Assembly: GCF_000210915.2 (NCBI RefSeq)
Contig: NC_016620.1
Location: forward strand, 2,666,001-2,730,000
Length of the DNA: 64,000 bases
Direction: 5' to 3'
From: Halobacteriovorax marinus SJ
GTDB taxonomy: Bacteria > Bdellovibrionota > Bacteriovoracia > Bacteriovoracales > Bacteriovoracaceae
The notes beneath the pieces are model-generated. The model made no database searches. It saw nothing but the letters and a program-made list of their open reading frames with translations, and was not told the origin of the DNA. A program made the position numbers and the translations under genes. Positions 51,493 to 60,483 of this stretch are shown piece by piece. How positions within the stretch are numbered: the stretch's first letter is position 1; each line of letters begins with the position of its first letter.

Positions 51493-52842
51493 ATGAAAAA
51501 TCTCGAAACAAATTTAAATTACTCCGCCTACGATATTATCGCCAAGAAAAGGGACGGAAAAACATTAACAGATACTGAAATCAAGTGGTTCATCGCAGGT
51601 GTGACTAATAAGTCCATCACAGACTACCAGATGAGTGCCCTTCTAATGGCCATCTACATCAAAGGTTTTGATAAGGCCGAGACTGCATCTCTTACAGATG
51701 CGATGCTCTTTTCAGGTTCTACAATCTCTTTTGAAGGGGTCGATGTTATCGACAAGCACAGTACAGGTGGTGTCGGAGACAAGGCTTCATTCATTCTCGC
51801 GCCTATTGCCCACGCGGCAGGTGTAAAAGTTCCTATGATGGCCGGGAGAGGTCTAGGTCACACAGGTGGAACCATCGATAAGGTTGAGTCAATTAAAGGA
51901 TTTAAAACTTCCCTATCACTGGAAGAATTTAAAAAGGCCGTAGACAAGAATCGAATGGCCCTCATTGGTCAAACAGGAGAAATTGCTCCGGCCGATAAGA
52001 AAATTTACGCTCTAAGAGATGTTACTGCCACTGTCGATAGTATTCCTCTCATCACTGCTTCTATTATGAGTAAGAAACTCGCAGAAGGGGCCAACGGAAT
52101 AGTCATGGATATCAAGACAGGTTCTGGCGCATTTATGAAAACTCGTCAAAAGGCCAAGGCGCTTGGCAAGAGTCTTCGCGACACGGCGACTCGCTTTGAT
52201 AAGAAGATGCTTACAATGATTACTGATATGAACCAACCTCTTGGTGAAGCTGTCGGTAATAGTTTAGAGATCATTGAAAGTATTGAAGTTCTAAAGAACA
52301 AAGGTCCAAAAGATATTACTGATATTTCAGTGGAACTTGCTGGAGCGATGATTTACTTAGCAGAAATTACAAAGACACATAAGGCCGGAATAAAGAAGGC
52401 CAAGGAAGTTCTAAAAAATGGTAAGGCACTTGAAAGCTTCAGAGAGCTCATACGCCTACAGGGTGGAGATCACAAGGTTGTCGACGACTACTCAAGATTA
52501 CCATTAGCAAAGAATACCAAAGAGGTCCTCGCCACGAAATCTGGTTATATCTCAAGTATTGCCTGCCAAGAATTTGGAGAGCACGTAGTGACTCTAGGCG
52601 GAGGAAGAAAGAAGACCGAAGATCTCATCGACTTTGGTGTTGGATTCATTGTCCATAAATGTGTCGGTCAAAAAGTTAAGAAGGGCGAGAAGCTCGTTAC
52701 TATTTATTACAATAATGACCAAGCTGAAATTGTAAAAAATATTGAAGAAGAAATACTAACTAAGAATATCAAAATTAAAGATGCAAAGCCTAAGGTTATC
52801 AAGCCATTGATTTATGAAATTGATGAGAACCCTCTTTGTTAA
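51493..52842 (+). CDS. deoA: Thymidine/pyrimidine-nucleoside phosphorylase
   Basis: This 449-residue glycosyl transferase family 3 enzyme cleaves thymidine (or uridine) with phosphate to base and (deoxy)ribose-1-phosphate. Motifs are KHSTGGVGDKASF (phosphate loop), AGRGLGHTGGTIDKVES and VMDIKTGSGAFM. The C-terminal lobe has GGGRKKTED. It is likely in an operon with the purine enzyme (15-base gap). Shine-Dalgarno is weak. Confidence 0.93.
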   Translation: MKNLETNLNYSAYDIIAKKRDGKTLTDTEIKWFIAGVTNKSITDYQMSALLMAIYIKGFDKAETASLTDAMLFSGSTISFEGVDVIDKHSTGGVGDKASFILAPIAHAAGVKVPMMAGRGLGHTGGTIDKVESIKGFKTSLSLEEFKKAVDKNRMALIGQTGEIAPADKKIYALRDVTATVDSIPLITASIMSKKLAEGANGIVMDIKTGSGAFMKTRQKAKALGKSLRDTATRFDKKMLTMITDMNQPLGEAVGNSLEIIESIEVLKNKGPKDITDISVELAGAMIYLAEITKTHKAGIKKAKEVLKNGKALESFRELIRLQGGDHKVVDDYSRLPLAKNTKEVLATKSGYISSIACQEFGEHVVTLGGGRKKTEDLIDFGVGFIVHKCVGQKVKKGEKLVTIYYNNDQAEIVKNIEEEILTKNIKIKDAKPKVIKPLIYEIDENPLC

Positions 52843-52857
52843 AACTGGAAGAAAATT

Positions 52858-53676
52858 ATGTATGAGAAATTAGCTACAGCTGCGGCCCATATTCAAAAAG
52901 TTAAACCTTGTAGTCCTAAAGTAGGAGTTGTACTTGGGTCTGGTCTCGGAGACTTCGTTGATCAAATCGAAGATAAAACAATCATCTCTTATGATGATAT
53001 TCCTTTCTTCCACAAGACTACTGTTGAAGGTCATGCTGGAAAATTGATCCTTGGAAAGATTGGCAATACTGAGATCGCTGCTCTTCAAGGAAGGTTCCAC
53101 TCTTATGAAGGACTAGAGATGGATGATGTAGTCTTTCCAACAAGACTCTTATCAACTCTTGGTGTAGACACTTTAATCCTTACCAATGCCGCAGGTGGAA
53201 TCAATACTAATTATCAAGCAGGTGATCTTGTCGTTATTGAAGATCATATTAATATGACAGGTAATAATCCACTAGTTGGGCCAAATATTAAAGAAATGGG
53301 TCCACGCTTTCCTGATATGTCTAAGGCCTATCACCCAGAGCTAAGAGAAATTATCTTAAAGAGTGCTGAAAAACTTGGTTACACAATGCAAACAGGAATC
53401 TATGCAGGAGTTCTTGGACCAACTTATGAAACACCGGCCGAAGTGAGAATGCTTAGAACACTTGGAGCTGATGTTGTAGGAATGAGTACAGTTCCTGAGT
53501 GTATTGCTGCCAATCATATTGGTATGAAAGTTTGTGGAATTAGTTGTGTGACAAATATGGCCTCAGGTATCGAAAATGTTGAACTAAAGCATGAAGATAT
53601 TAAAGATGAAGCCCTTAGAGTCATGGAAAAGTTTACGAGCATACTTAAAGAAACTGTTAAAACAATAGGCGCATAA
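52858..53676 (+). CDS. punA: Purine nucleoside phosphorylase (inosine/guanosine type)
   Basis: This 272-residue trimeric-type PNP has LGSGLGDF, VEGHAGKLILG, QGRFHSYEG, TNAAGGINTNY, EDHINMTGNNPLVGPN and TVPECIAANHIGMKVCGIS. It yields base plus (deoxy)ribose-1-phosphate. Together with the CNT transporter and pyrimidine phosphorylase it makes a nucleoside-salvage unit. GGAAG precedes the ATG; a terminator follows. Confidence 0.94.
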   Translation: MYEKLATAAAHIQKVKPCSPKVGVVLGSGLGDFVDQIEDKTIISYDDIPFFHKTTVEGHAGKLILGKIGNTEIAALQGRFHSYEGLEMDDVVFPTRLLSTLGVDTLILTNAAGGINTNYQAGDLVVIEDHINMTGNNPLVGPNIKEMGPRFPDMSKAYHPELREIILKSAEKLGYTMQTGIYAGVLGPTYETPAEVRMLRTLGADVVGMSTVPECIAANHIGMKVCGISCVTNMASGIENVELKHEDIKDEALRVMEKFTSILKETVKTIGA

Positions 53677-53680
53677 TTTA

Positions 53681-53701
53681 AGGGGGGAGTATATTCCCCC
53701 T
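53681..53701 (+). terminator. Terminator after punA
   Basis: GGGGGGA (53682-53688) and TCCCCC (53695-53700) pair over GTATAT; TATTCTAATT follows. The T-tract is weak, but position and stem support termination. Confidence 0.55.
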
Positions 53702-53783
53702 ATTCTAATTAGCGTAACTTATTTAAAATATTTATTATTATTTACCCTTTTCAACCCGAGCGAATGTTCGGCGAAGGTCATCC

Positions 53784-55100
53784 ATGTCAGAAGCTTTTGA
53801 ATTAATAAATAATCTCGAATTTTGTGTCTTTGATTTAGAAACCACAGGTGGAAATCACAAGAGCGATAAAATCATAGAAATTGGTTTAGTTAAAATTAAA
53901 AACTTTGAAGTTATTGATCAAAAGAACTATCTCATTCAACCCGAAATTAAGATTCCTGAATTTATTCAAAAGCTGACGAGCATAAAAGAGGAAGACGTCA
54001 AAGACTCCCCCGTTATTGAAGATGTCATTGATGAAATCTTGAAATTTATGGGAGACTCAATTCTTGTTGCACACAATACAAGTTTTGATGTTCCCTTTTT
54101 TAACTCTGTTCTAAAAAGACTCGGTAAGCCTCAGCTAAAGAATAAAAGTCTTTGTACAAACCTAATGACAAAGTACCTCATTCCAAATTTGATGAACTCA
54201 AATCTAAACTATATGAGTAAGATTTTTGGAATTAAGCATAAGAAGGCCCATAGAGCACTTGATGATGCTTTGGCCACTGCTGAGTTACTACTTATTTACT
54301 TAAAGATTTATATCGATAAGGGAATCACAAAAATTAATCACCTCTACTACCCTAGAGGTCGCTATGAATTAGATAGGGCCAACTTCAAGTCAGACGATAA
54401 TATCCAAGAGATTAGAGATAAGTTCATGTCTCTAAAGACTCCACATATTGTAACCATTAAAGGTGAAAATGGAGTGATCCTCTTTGCTCTACCTTGTAAT
54501 AATACTGATAGTGAAAAGGAGTTAATTTTCTCTAAGCTAGAAGAACTGGATTGGAGAAACTTAACGATTAAATTAGTTGGTCCGTTTATTGAGGCGCTTA
54601 TAAATTATAATAGCCTCTTTAATAAAATAGACTCTACCGATAAGGGAGAAGTATCTAGATTCCTTTGGAAAGAGCATCTTCCTGAGCAGAAACCGCCTCT
54701 AAAGGACGATATACGAGGTGAAAATATTCTAGGAAATAACTTTGGGGATTTTATTATTATAAATAACCTAGTCCCAGAGCAATACAATATCTATCCAATC
54801 AACGCTCTCTCTCAAAAGTCTGAGCTTGTTTTTAGATACCCTGGACACAGAAAGAAGTTAATTCAATACATCAACTCTAAATCGAATAAGTTGAGCAATA
54901 ATAAATTGAAGAAAACATTTTTCAATCCACTCTTTAAACAATTTCTCGACTCTTATATTTTAAAAGAGGCGCAGGAAGGTTCTATTTTTTGCTTTAAGAA
55001 AAGTCTTCCAGCAAAGAATCAGGAAAACTTCTTCAAAGAAATGGAAGAGTATTTAAAAGAGAATCCAAATTCTTACGACTACCCAAAATATTATATTTAA
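53784..55100 (+). CDS. DnaQ-like exonuclease with unknown C-terminal half
   Basis: Residues 1-170 are a DEDDh 3'-5' exonuclease: FDLETTGG (Asp17, Glu19), AHNTSFDVPFF, and HRALDDALATAEL with the catalytic His and Asp. The C-terminal 260 residues have no recognised family; they do not show the UvrC/GIY-YIG or helicase motifs found in some DnaQ fusions. The product could be a proofreading or RNA-processing nuclease. GAAGG precedes the ATG; it converges with the kinase-like gene by 4 bases. Confidence 0.82.
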   Translation: MSEAFELINNLEFCVFDLETTGGNHKSDKIIEIGLVKIKNFEVIDQKNYLIQPEIKIPEFIQKLTSIKEEDVKDSPVIEDVIDEILKFMGDSILVAHNTSFDVPFFNSVLKRLGKPQLKNKSLCTNLMTKYLIPNLMNSNLNYMSKIFGIKHKKAHRALDDALATAELLLIYLKIYIDKGITKINHLYYPRGRYELDRANFKSDDNIQEIRDKFMSLKTPHIVTIKGENGVILFALPCNNTDSEKELIFSKLEELDWRNLTIKLVGPFIEALINYNSLFNKIDSTDKGEVSRFLWKEHLPEQKPPLKDDIRGENILGNNFGDFIIINNLVPEQYNIYPINALSQKSELVFRYPGHRKKLIQYINSKSNKLSNNKLKKTFFNPLFKQFLDSYILKEAQEGSIFCFKKSLPAKNQENFFKEMEEYLKENPNSYDYPKYYI

Positions 55101-56617
55101 AGTTTCTTTAAACTTCTTATAATAATTTTATTCTCTTTACCTTCAAGCTCTAACTCGAGAAGACTCATTAGGTGTAATAAGAGTTTTGACTTAGCGATTA
55201 CATCAAATAACTTCATATACGGGTGGAAGTGCAATTGAATATCACTTCCCTCTTCAATTATTTCAATTCTAATTTGATCAAACTCACTGCTTAGAAGCTT
55301 TTGATGGTGCCCTAAAGTAAAGGCCTCACTTAAAATGAGATAGAAAATCATTGAAGAGATACTATTATTTAAATTGCGAGCAAAAGGTCTCTTCTTGTTA
55401 TAATCAAAAACCATCTTCAAATTAGACTCAACCATTCTAGATCTGAGTAACTGCAATGATTGCTCAACCGAACTCTCTAGAGTATCGTTCTGAGAATTAG
55501 TTGGATCAAGCTTTGAGAATCCTAAGAAGACTTCAATCAACTTCTTACACCTCTTGGCCCCCGTTTCCATATCACTTATGAGATTCTCCGACTCTTCACC
55601 TAGATCATCTTCTAGTTTAAGAAGAGTTAAAGCGGCCAAGATTCCAGCAATAGGATTATTTAACTCATGGGCAATAGACCCTGAGATAATTCCTAATTCC
55701 TCAGATGAAATAGTCAGTCCTCCCTCACGAGTTTGGGATTCATCAGAGATAAAGATATAAGAAATATAATCTCTTCCCTTAATTCTTAGAGGAGTTTTTA
55801 GAACTTTAAAGAACTTCTCATTGCATTCAATTGTTTCATTATTTTCTAGTTTTAAACAATCACTGGCATAGAGCCCTAGTGATGAGAAGTGAGAGTTGTG
55901 AATAACCAGCTCTCCTCTAGGAGAGACGAGGCAGGTTGAAAAACTTAAACTATTTAAGATAATTTCCCAATCACTTTTAGAGTACTTCTCTAAAGTGTAC
56001 TTCTCTCTTTTTTGGTCTTGATAAATAATCAAAAGTCCCAGTAATAATTTTACTTCTTCCTCAAGAACTTCTTCCCTAAAACAAAAGAAAAGAGAGCTAT
56101 CTTTTGAGTGTGTCCGTAAAATACTTTTATAATTTAAAAATTCATTACCTTTTTGGAGCTCTTCTTCCGAGCAAAGAGTGATTTCAATATCAAAGTGATC
56201 GTATAGAAAGTGAATTAGTCTCTCTCGCTCTTGGACAATTGAAATATCTCCCCAAGAAGCGAGGAAGGCCAAGAAATCATTTAATGGGAAGTCCCCATAA
56301 CTACTTAGCTTTGTTTTAAAGAAAGAGTTAAAGAGCTCCTTCTCCCCTTCACATAACTGTAACCACTTCTCAGTTGCAACGGACTCTTCAATTAACCTTA
56401 GAACATTTGGAATATATTTAAAGGAAAACTCAGGGATAATGATTGTTCTCTCACCTGTAGCAGAGAGATCTGTTACTATTTGCCAACCACCAAAACGAGG
56501 GTCCTCACGGCGAGAAAGTAAGAGATCAGAATCATCGCACTCTCTCCATCCGTTATTAATCATAAGTCCATTAACTTCTCTGCAATCTAAATTTGATTGG
56601 AAAGACTTAAGACTCAT
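55097..56617 (-). CDS. Histidine kinase-like protein with degenerate ATPase domain
   Basis: The 506-residue protein has a PAS-like segment (about 221-290) and a HisKA dimerisation helix with the phospho-His317 (SIAHELNNPIAGI). The C-terminal region should be a HATPase_c domain, but I find no N-box, no DxGxG (G1) and no GxGxG (G2) motif; instead it has FARNLNNSISSMIFYLILSEAF and ends without a Gly-rich lid. No membrane segment is evident, so it is cytosolic. It may be a phosphate-relay or scaffold protein. Start overlaps the xseA stop by 4 bases. Confidence 0.72.
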   Translation of the reverse strand: MSLKSFQSNLDCREVNGLMINNGWRECDDSDLLLSRREDPRFGGWQIVTDLSATGERTIIIPEFSFKYIPNVLRLIEESVATEKWLQLCEGEKELFNSFFKTKLSSYGDFPLNDFLAFLASWGDISIVQERERLIHFLYDHFDIEITLCSEEELQKGNEFLNYKSILRTHSKDSSLFFCFREEVLEEEVKLLLGLLIIYQDQKREKYTLEKYSKSDWEIILNSLSFSTCLVSPRGELVIHNSHFSSLGLYASDCLKLENNETIECNEKFFKVLKTPLRIKGRDYISYIFISDESQTREGGLTISSEELGIISGSIAHELNNPIAGILAALTLLKLEDDLGEESENLISDMETGAKRCKKLIEVFLGFSKLDPTNSQNDTLESSVEQSLQLLRSRMVESNLKMVFDYNKKRPFARNLNNSISSMIFYLILSEAFTLGHHQKLLSSEFDQIRIEIIEEGSDIQLHFHPYMKLFDVIAKSKLLLHLMSLLELELEGKENKIIIRSLKKL

Positions 56618-57903
56618 ACTTTGCTCACCTTGTTCTTGCCGTCACTGAATTGAATATCTAACTCAGCACCACTTTCAAGTTTAGAAAACTCTTTTGAACT
56701 TGCAACAACATGCCCAGAAGAATCTGTCATATAACTATAGCCTCTCTCTAAGACATTGCTAGGATTGAGGGCCCCGAGCATATTGAATGATTTATTTACT
56801 CTGTGCTCTCGGTCCTTCAATGTTCTCTCAAGGGCCAAATTCATTCTCTTTAATGATTCATCAAGTCTTTGCCATTGTTCGTGTAGACCAAGTAATTCAA
56901 ACTCCCTTTTCTCAAGTGAGCATCTAGAGAGTCTAAATTTATAGTCTTGATATAAATTCATCACTTTATTCATTAGAGCTTCTGGTCTTAGAGAATGAAC
57001 TCTATCCTTCCTGGCTAAAATAATTTCACGCCCACTACTAGAGAGGTGCTTCTTAATATTTTCAAGTCTTGAAATAATTTGAGATTGCCCCTCACTGAGA
57101 ATTTGTGCAGCAGCTGATGGTGTTTCACATCGAAGATCACTTACATAATCAGATATTGAGAAATCAACCTGATGTCCTACTGCACTAATAATAGGGATAG
57201 GACAATTAAAGATATCCCATGCTAGGGCCTCGTCATTAAATGCCCAGAGATCTTCTAGACTTCCGCCCCCTCTAGTAAGAACAATGACATCAACAGCATT
57301 CTCTTTATTCTCAAGTGAGTACTTAATGGTATTAAATAGAGCCTTTCTAATTGAAGCTGCTGCTCCCTCACCTTGAACAAGTGCCGGAACAACCATTACA
57401 TTACTCCAAAGAGTCCTTCTCTTTGTAATGTTTAAAAAGTCCTGCAGTGCTGCACCCCTTTGAGCAGTAATTACCGCAATCTTCTTAGGCAGTGTAGGTA
57501 TTTTATTTTTGTTAGAGAGATCAAAGAGGCCCTCTCCTGCTAACTTCTTCTTTAGTCTTTCAAATTCTGCCAGTAAATCACCACCAACATTGGTCTTGGT
57601 GATTCTCTTTACGATGACTTGAAATGATCCTCTCTTAGCATAGACGCCAATACCACCTATACACTGAACCTTGTCACCATTCTTTATTTCTCTAATGGCC
57701 GGGTTTCTCATAGCATCCATTTTAAAGAGACACGCAGAAAGGGCCGATGACTTATCCGATAGAGTGAAATAATAATGTCCAGATGAGGAAAGTGATAGAT
57801 TCGTCACCTCTCCCTCTATTGAAACACTTCGAAACTGTCCCTCGAGAAGTCCTTTGACTTTACCAACAAGTGTAGAAACTGAATCGTACTGGATATTGCT
57901 CAT
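56614..57903 (-). CDS. xseA: Exodeoxyribonuclease VII large subunit
   Basis: ExoVII degrades single-stranded DNA with XseB. The 429-residue protein has the N-terminal OB fold (SIEGEVTNLSLSSSGHYYFTLSD), the catalytic region PKKIAVITAQRGAALQDF and VIVLTRGGGSLEDLWAFND, and SAVGHQVDFSISDYVSDLRCETPSAA, followed by a coiled-coil (about 270-390) and ERGYSYM. XseB is not adjacent. Its promoter is leaderless-type, after the ctpA terminator, so it and the kinase-like gene form a separate unit. Confidence 0.95.
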   Translation of the reverse strand: MSNIQYDSVSTLVGKVKGLLEGQFRSVSIEGEVTNLSLSSSGHYYFTLSDKSSALSACLFKMDAMRNPAIREIKNGDKVQCIGGIGVYAKRGSFQVIVKRITKTNVGGDLLAEFERLKKKLAGEGLFDLSNKNKIPTLPKKIAVITAQRGAALQDFLNITKRRTLWSNVMVVPALVQGEGAAASIRKALFNTIKYSLENKENAVDVIVLTRGGGSLEDLWAFNDEALAWDIFNCPIPIISAVGHQVDFSISDYVSDLRCETPSAAAQILSEGQSQIISRLENIKKHLSSSGREIILARKDRVHSLRPEALMNKVMNLYQDYKFRLSRCSLEKREFELLGLHEQWQRLDESLKRMNLALERTLKDREHRVNKSFNMLGALNPSNVLERGYSYMTDSSGHVVASSKEFSKLESGAELDIQFSDGKNKVSKV

Positions 57904-57909
57904 GGAAAA

Positions 57910-57938
57910 ATTCTAGCAATTTAGTTTGGATATGCAAA
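57910..57938 (-). promoter_or_regulatory. Leaderless promoter (xseA)
   Basis: TTTGCA (57938-57933), 17 bases, TAGAAT (57915-57910), then TTTTCC and the ATG at 57903. No Shine-Dalgarno. It lies directly after the ctpA terminator. Confidence 0.65.
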
Positions 57939-57948
57939 TTTTAGAAGA

Positions 57949-57980
57949 GAAAAAGCGCCGATAAAGAAGCTATCGACGCT
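57949..57980 (-). terminator. Terminator after ctpA
   Basis: AGCGCCGATA (57954-57963) and TATCGACGCT (57971-57980) pair with one mismatch; the minus strand then reads TTTTTCTCTT. Confidence 0.75.
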
Positions 57981-57991
57981 ATGAAATATAG

Positions 57992-59404
57992 TTATTTATT
58001 CATTTTCTTAAAGAGATCAAATGAACGAATATAATTTACGGCCTGAAGAACTTGGTAATCCTCACTTGGATTATATTTAATCATCCACATATTCTTATGA
58101 TCTTTCTTCTTTTCTTTTTTAAGCTTTTTGAGCTTTTCCATTCTCTCTTTTCTATCTTCTTTCTCTCTGACTAGACGACGTTTCTTTTCTTCTTTAGTCT
58201 CTATCGTTGCAGTGAGGTGATTCTTTAAGTCTGACTCCCTGATGTAACTAGATTCTTTTCTATTTTCGCTAACCCATGTGGCCTCAACCTCATCGACGAA
58301 TACATCAGGAACAATTCCTACCGCCTGAATTTTTCTTCCTTTAGGAGTCATATACTGAGCGATTGTAAGCTTAACGCCCTTCTCATCATCAATCTTAGCA
58401 ACAGTCTGAACAGAACCTTTTCCAAATGATTGAGAACCCATGATAATTCCCCTCTTCATATCTTGTATTGCTCCTGAGACAATTTCACTTGCAGATGCTG
58501 AAGATGAATTAATAAGTACAACTAGCGGCACATCTAATTCTTTGTAACCTGACTTTTTCACGTATCTAATTTCTTTATTCTTTGGATCTCGGCCTTCAGT
58601 ACTAACGACAATACCATCCTTTAGAAAGATTGAAGTTACATCTACAGCTTCATCGAGTAGTCCACCAGGGTTAGATCTTAAATCAAGAATAACACCTTTG
58701 AGTCCACCGTTCTTCTCTGTCTTTTTTCTGATATCTTTAAGGGCATTAATAATTCCCTCTGCTGATCTTTTTTGGAATTGCTTTAATCTTACAAATCCAT
58801 AATTCTTTCTTACGACATCATATTTAACAGGTTTGATCTTTATGATTTGTCTTGTGAGTACGAAGTTCTTAACTCCTTCCTCATTTTCCCTAACTACGCC
58901 AATAGTGATTTTATCGCCGTTCTTTCCTCTCATTTTATCGACAGCTTCTTCCAGAGTAACTCCAATTGTAGACTCATGATTGATTTCTACAATTCTATCT
59001 CCAGGAAGTATTCCTGCCTTAAAAGCGGGAGAATCCTCAATAGGAGTAACAACAATGAGGTGGCCATTTTTCTGAGTAACTTCTAGTCCAAGTCCACCAA
59101 ATTCACCTTGAGTCTCCTCTTGCATCTTTGCAAAGACTTCTTTATTTAAGAATGCAGAGTGAGGATCTAATGTATTCATCATCCCCTTAATTGCACCTTG
59201 AATTAATTTATCAGTATCAACTTCACGGTAGTATTGAGACTCAACTAAGAATAAAACTTTATTGAATAACTCTAACTTCTCAAATCTTGACTTTGTAACC
59301 GCCAAAACCTTCTCTGTTCCAACGAAGCCCATAAAGAGGCCTCCAACAGATAAAGTGATACAAAGAGCTATAGCTCTTACGCTTCTGCCACTCTCTCTTT
59401 TCAT
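57992..59404 (-). CDS. ctpA: CtpA-type S41 C-terminal processing peptidase
   Basis: This 470-residue protein is a membrane-anchored Ser protease. It has an N-terminal hydrophobic anchor (about 10-32), PDZ domain (about 95-180, GGLGLEVTQKNGHLIVVTPIEDSPA), and the catalytic S41 core with SSSASASEIVSGA (Ser) and GKGSVQT (Lys). A Lys/Glu-rich C-terminal segment (about 395-440) follows. CtpA proteins often trim wall enzymes; here it is downstream of the EnvC-like gene, so a role in control of wall hydrolysis is likely. Confidence 0.93.
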   Translation of the reverse strand: MKRESGRSVRAIALCITLSVGGLFMGFVGTEKVLAVTKSRFEKLELFNKVLFLVESQYYREVDTDKLIQGAIKGMMNTLDPHSAFLNKEVFAKMQEETQGEFGGLGLEVTQKNGHLIVVTPIEDSPAFKAGILPGDRIVEINHESTIGVTLEEAVDKMRGKNGDKITIGVVRENEEGVKNFVLTRQIIKIKPVKYDVVRKNYGFVRLKQFQKRSAEGIINALKDIRKKTEKNGGLKGVILDLRSNPGGLLDEAVDVTSIFLKDGIVVSTEGRDPKNKEIRYVKKSGYKELDVPLVVLINSSSASASEIVSGAIQDMKRGIIMGSQSFGKGSVQTVAKIDDEKGVKLTIAQYMTPKGRKIQAVGIVPDVFVDEVEATWVSENRKESSYIRESDLKNHLTATIETKEEKKRRLVREKEDRKERMEKLKKLKKEKKKDHKNMWMIKYNPSEDYQVLQAVNYIRSFDLFKKMNK

Positions 59405-59418
59405 AATTTTTCCTTAAA

Positions 59419-60483
59419 TTATATATTTACATTGTTTAGATTATTTTTTGCTACGAATGCTTCATCCATTAACAGAGAAGTATTTTGAGCGATATTCTTC
59501 TTTCTCACTTCAAAATATAATTTCGCTAACTCACGAGACTTCTTATTAACGAGGGTATAACCAAGAATATCTCCTGCATTTACCGATTGCCCTTTCTTTA
59601 CCTTGCTCTTTAATTGTCCTAGAAAGATTGATCTGGTCTGATTTCCATGTTCAACCATAATGACGTTACCATAATTAGATAAAGAACCTACGAAAGAAAC
59701 TTTCCCATTAATCGTATTCTTAATTGGCTGGCGATCTCTAAATTTAAAATTAATCCCCTTCTTACCATATTCAACTGCGACATAGTCTTCAATTGGAGAT
59801 GAAAATCTTAAATTTACTAATGTTTTATTACTACTAATTTTCTTCTTTGATTTATTATAAACAATCTTAGATTTAAGCGATGAGATCTCAGCACTTAAAT
59901 CGGTTCTCTTCTTTTCAACTTCAACATATTGAGAAGCATATTCTTTTTTCTGATTTTCTAAATTCTCAATTACAGTAAGAAGTGTTCTCTCGCTCTCTTC
60001 TAAACCTTTAAAAGAGTCTGTTATCTCTTTATACTTCTTCTGCTTAAGTTCTAAGACCTGTTCAATGGCCTTAAGTTTTAAAATTTTCTGAGTTAATGCC
60101 TTCGCCATCATCTTTTTAGTTAAAAGATCTGCACTCGTTTCCTCATCACTTAATGAATTAGCAACAACTGATCCAAGAAGGTTCTTAACTTTTTCCTTCT
60201 CTTCTTTTACAACAACGAGATATTTCTCTATTTTTTCAGAATTCTTATAAATTTGATTTTCGATTGTTCTCTTAGACTCTAAGATCTGAATATAATCTTT
60301 ATTCTTACTTCCTAGAGATTTTTCAAGACTAATAATTCTATGATTAATTTTTTTAAGGACTCTCTCCTGTGATCTCAAATTCTTTCGAAGATCAGAGATT
60401 GTTGAGCTCTTAGCAGCAAAGACCTTAGAGCAAGAGAGAGTTAGAGCTAATGTAATGAAGATTGACGGGGCTATTCGTGCCAC
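59419..60483 (-). CDS. EnvC-like murein hydrolase activator (degenerate LytM)
   Basis: This 354-residue protein has a signal peptide, a long coiled coil (about 30-225) and a C-terminal M23/LytM domain (about 245-345). The active-site His of the usual motifs are lost: the YAHL position reads FLGQL and the LHFEV position reads LYFEV, so it is probably non-catalytic, like E. coli EnvC, which activates amidases when FtsEX changes state. It directly follows ftsX. The start is GTG overlapping the ftsX end by 13 bases. Confidence 0.85.
   Translation of the reverse strand: MARIAPSIFITLALTLSCSKVFAAKSSTISDLRKNLRSQERVLKKINHRIISLEKSLGSKNKDYIQILESKRTIENQIYKNSEKIEKYLVVVKEEKEKVKNLLGSVVANSLSDEETSADLLTKKMMAKALTQKILKLKAIEQVLELKQKKYKEITDSFKGLEESERTLLTVIENLENQKKEYASQYVEVEKKRTDLSAEISSLKSKIVYNKSKKKISSNKTLVNLRFSSPIEDYVAVEYGKKGINFKFRDRQPIKNTINGKVSFVGSLSNYGNVIMVEHGNQTRSIFLGQLKSKVKKGQSVNAGDILGYTLVNKKSRELAKLYFEVRKKNIAQNTSLLMDEAFVAKNNLNNVNI

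Noticed and set aside
59419-60483. EnvC-like protein as an active M23 endopeptidase
   Set aside because: Zinc-binding His positions are replaced by Gln and Tyr; activator role fits better.
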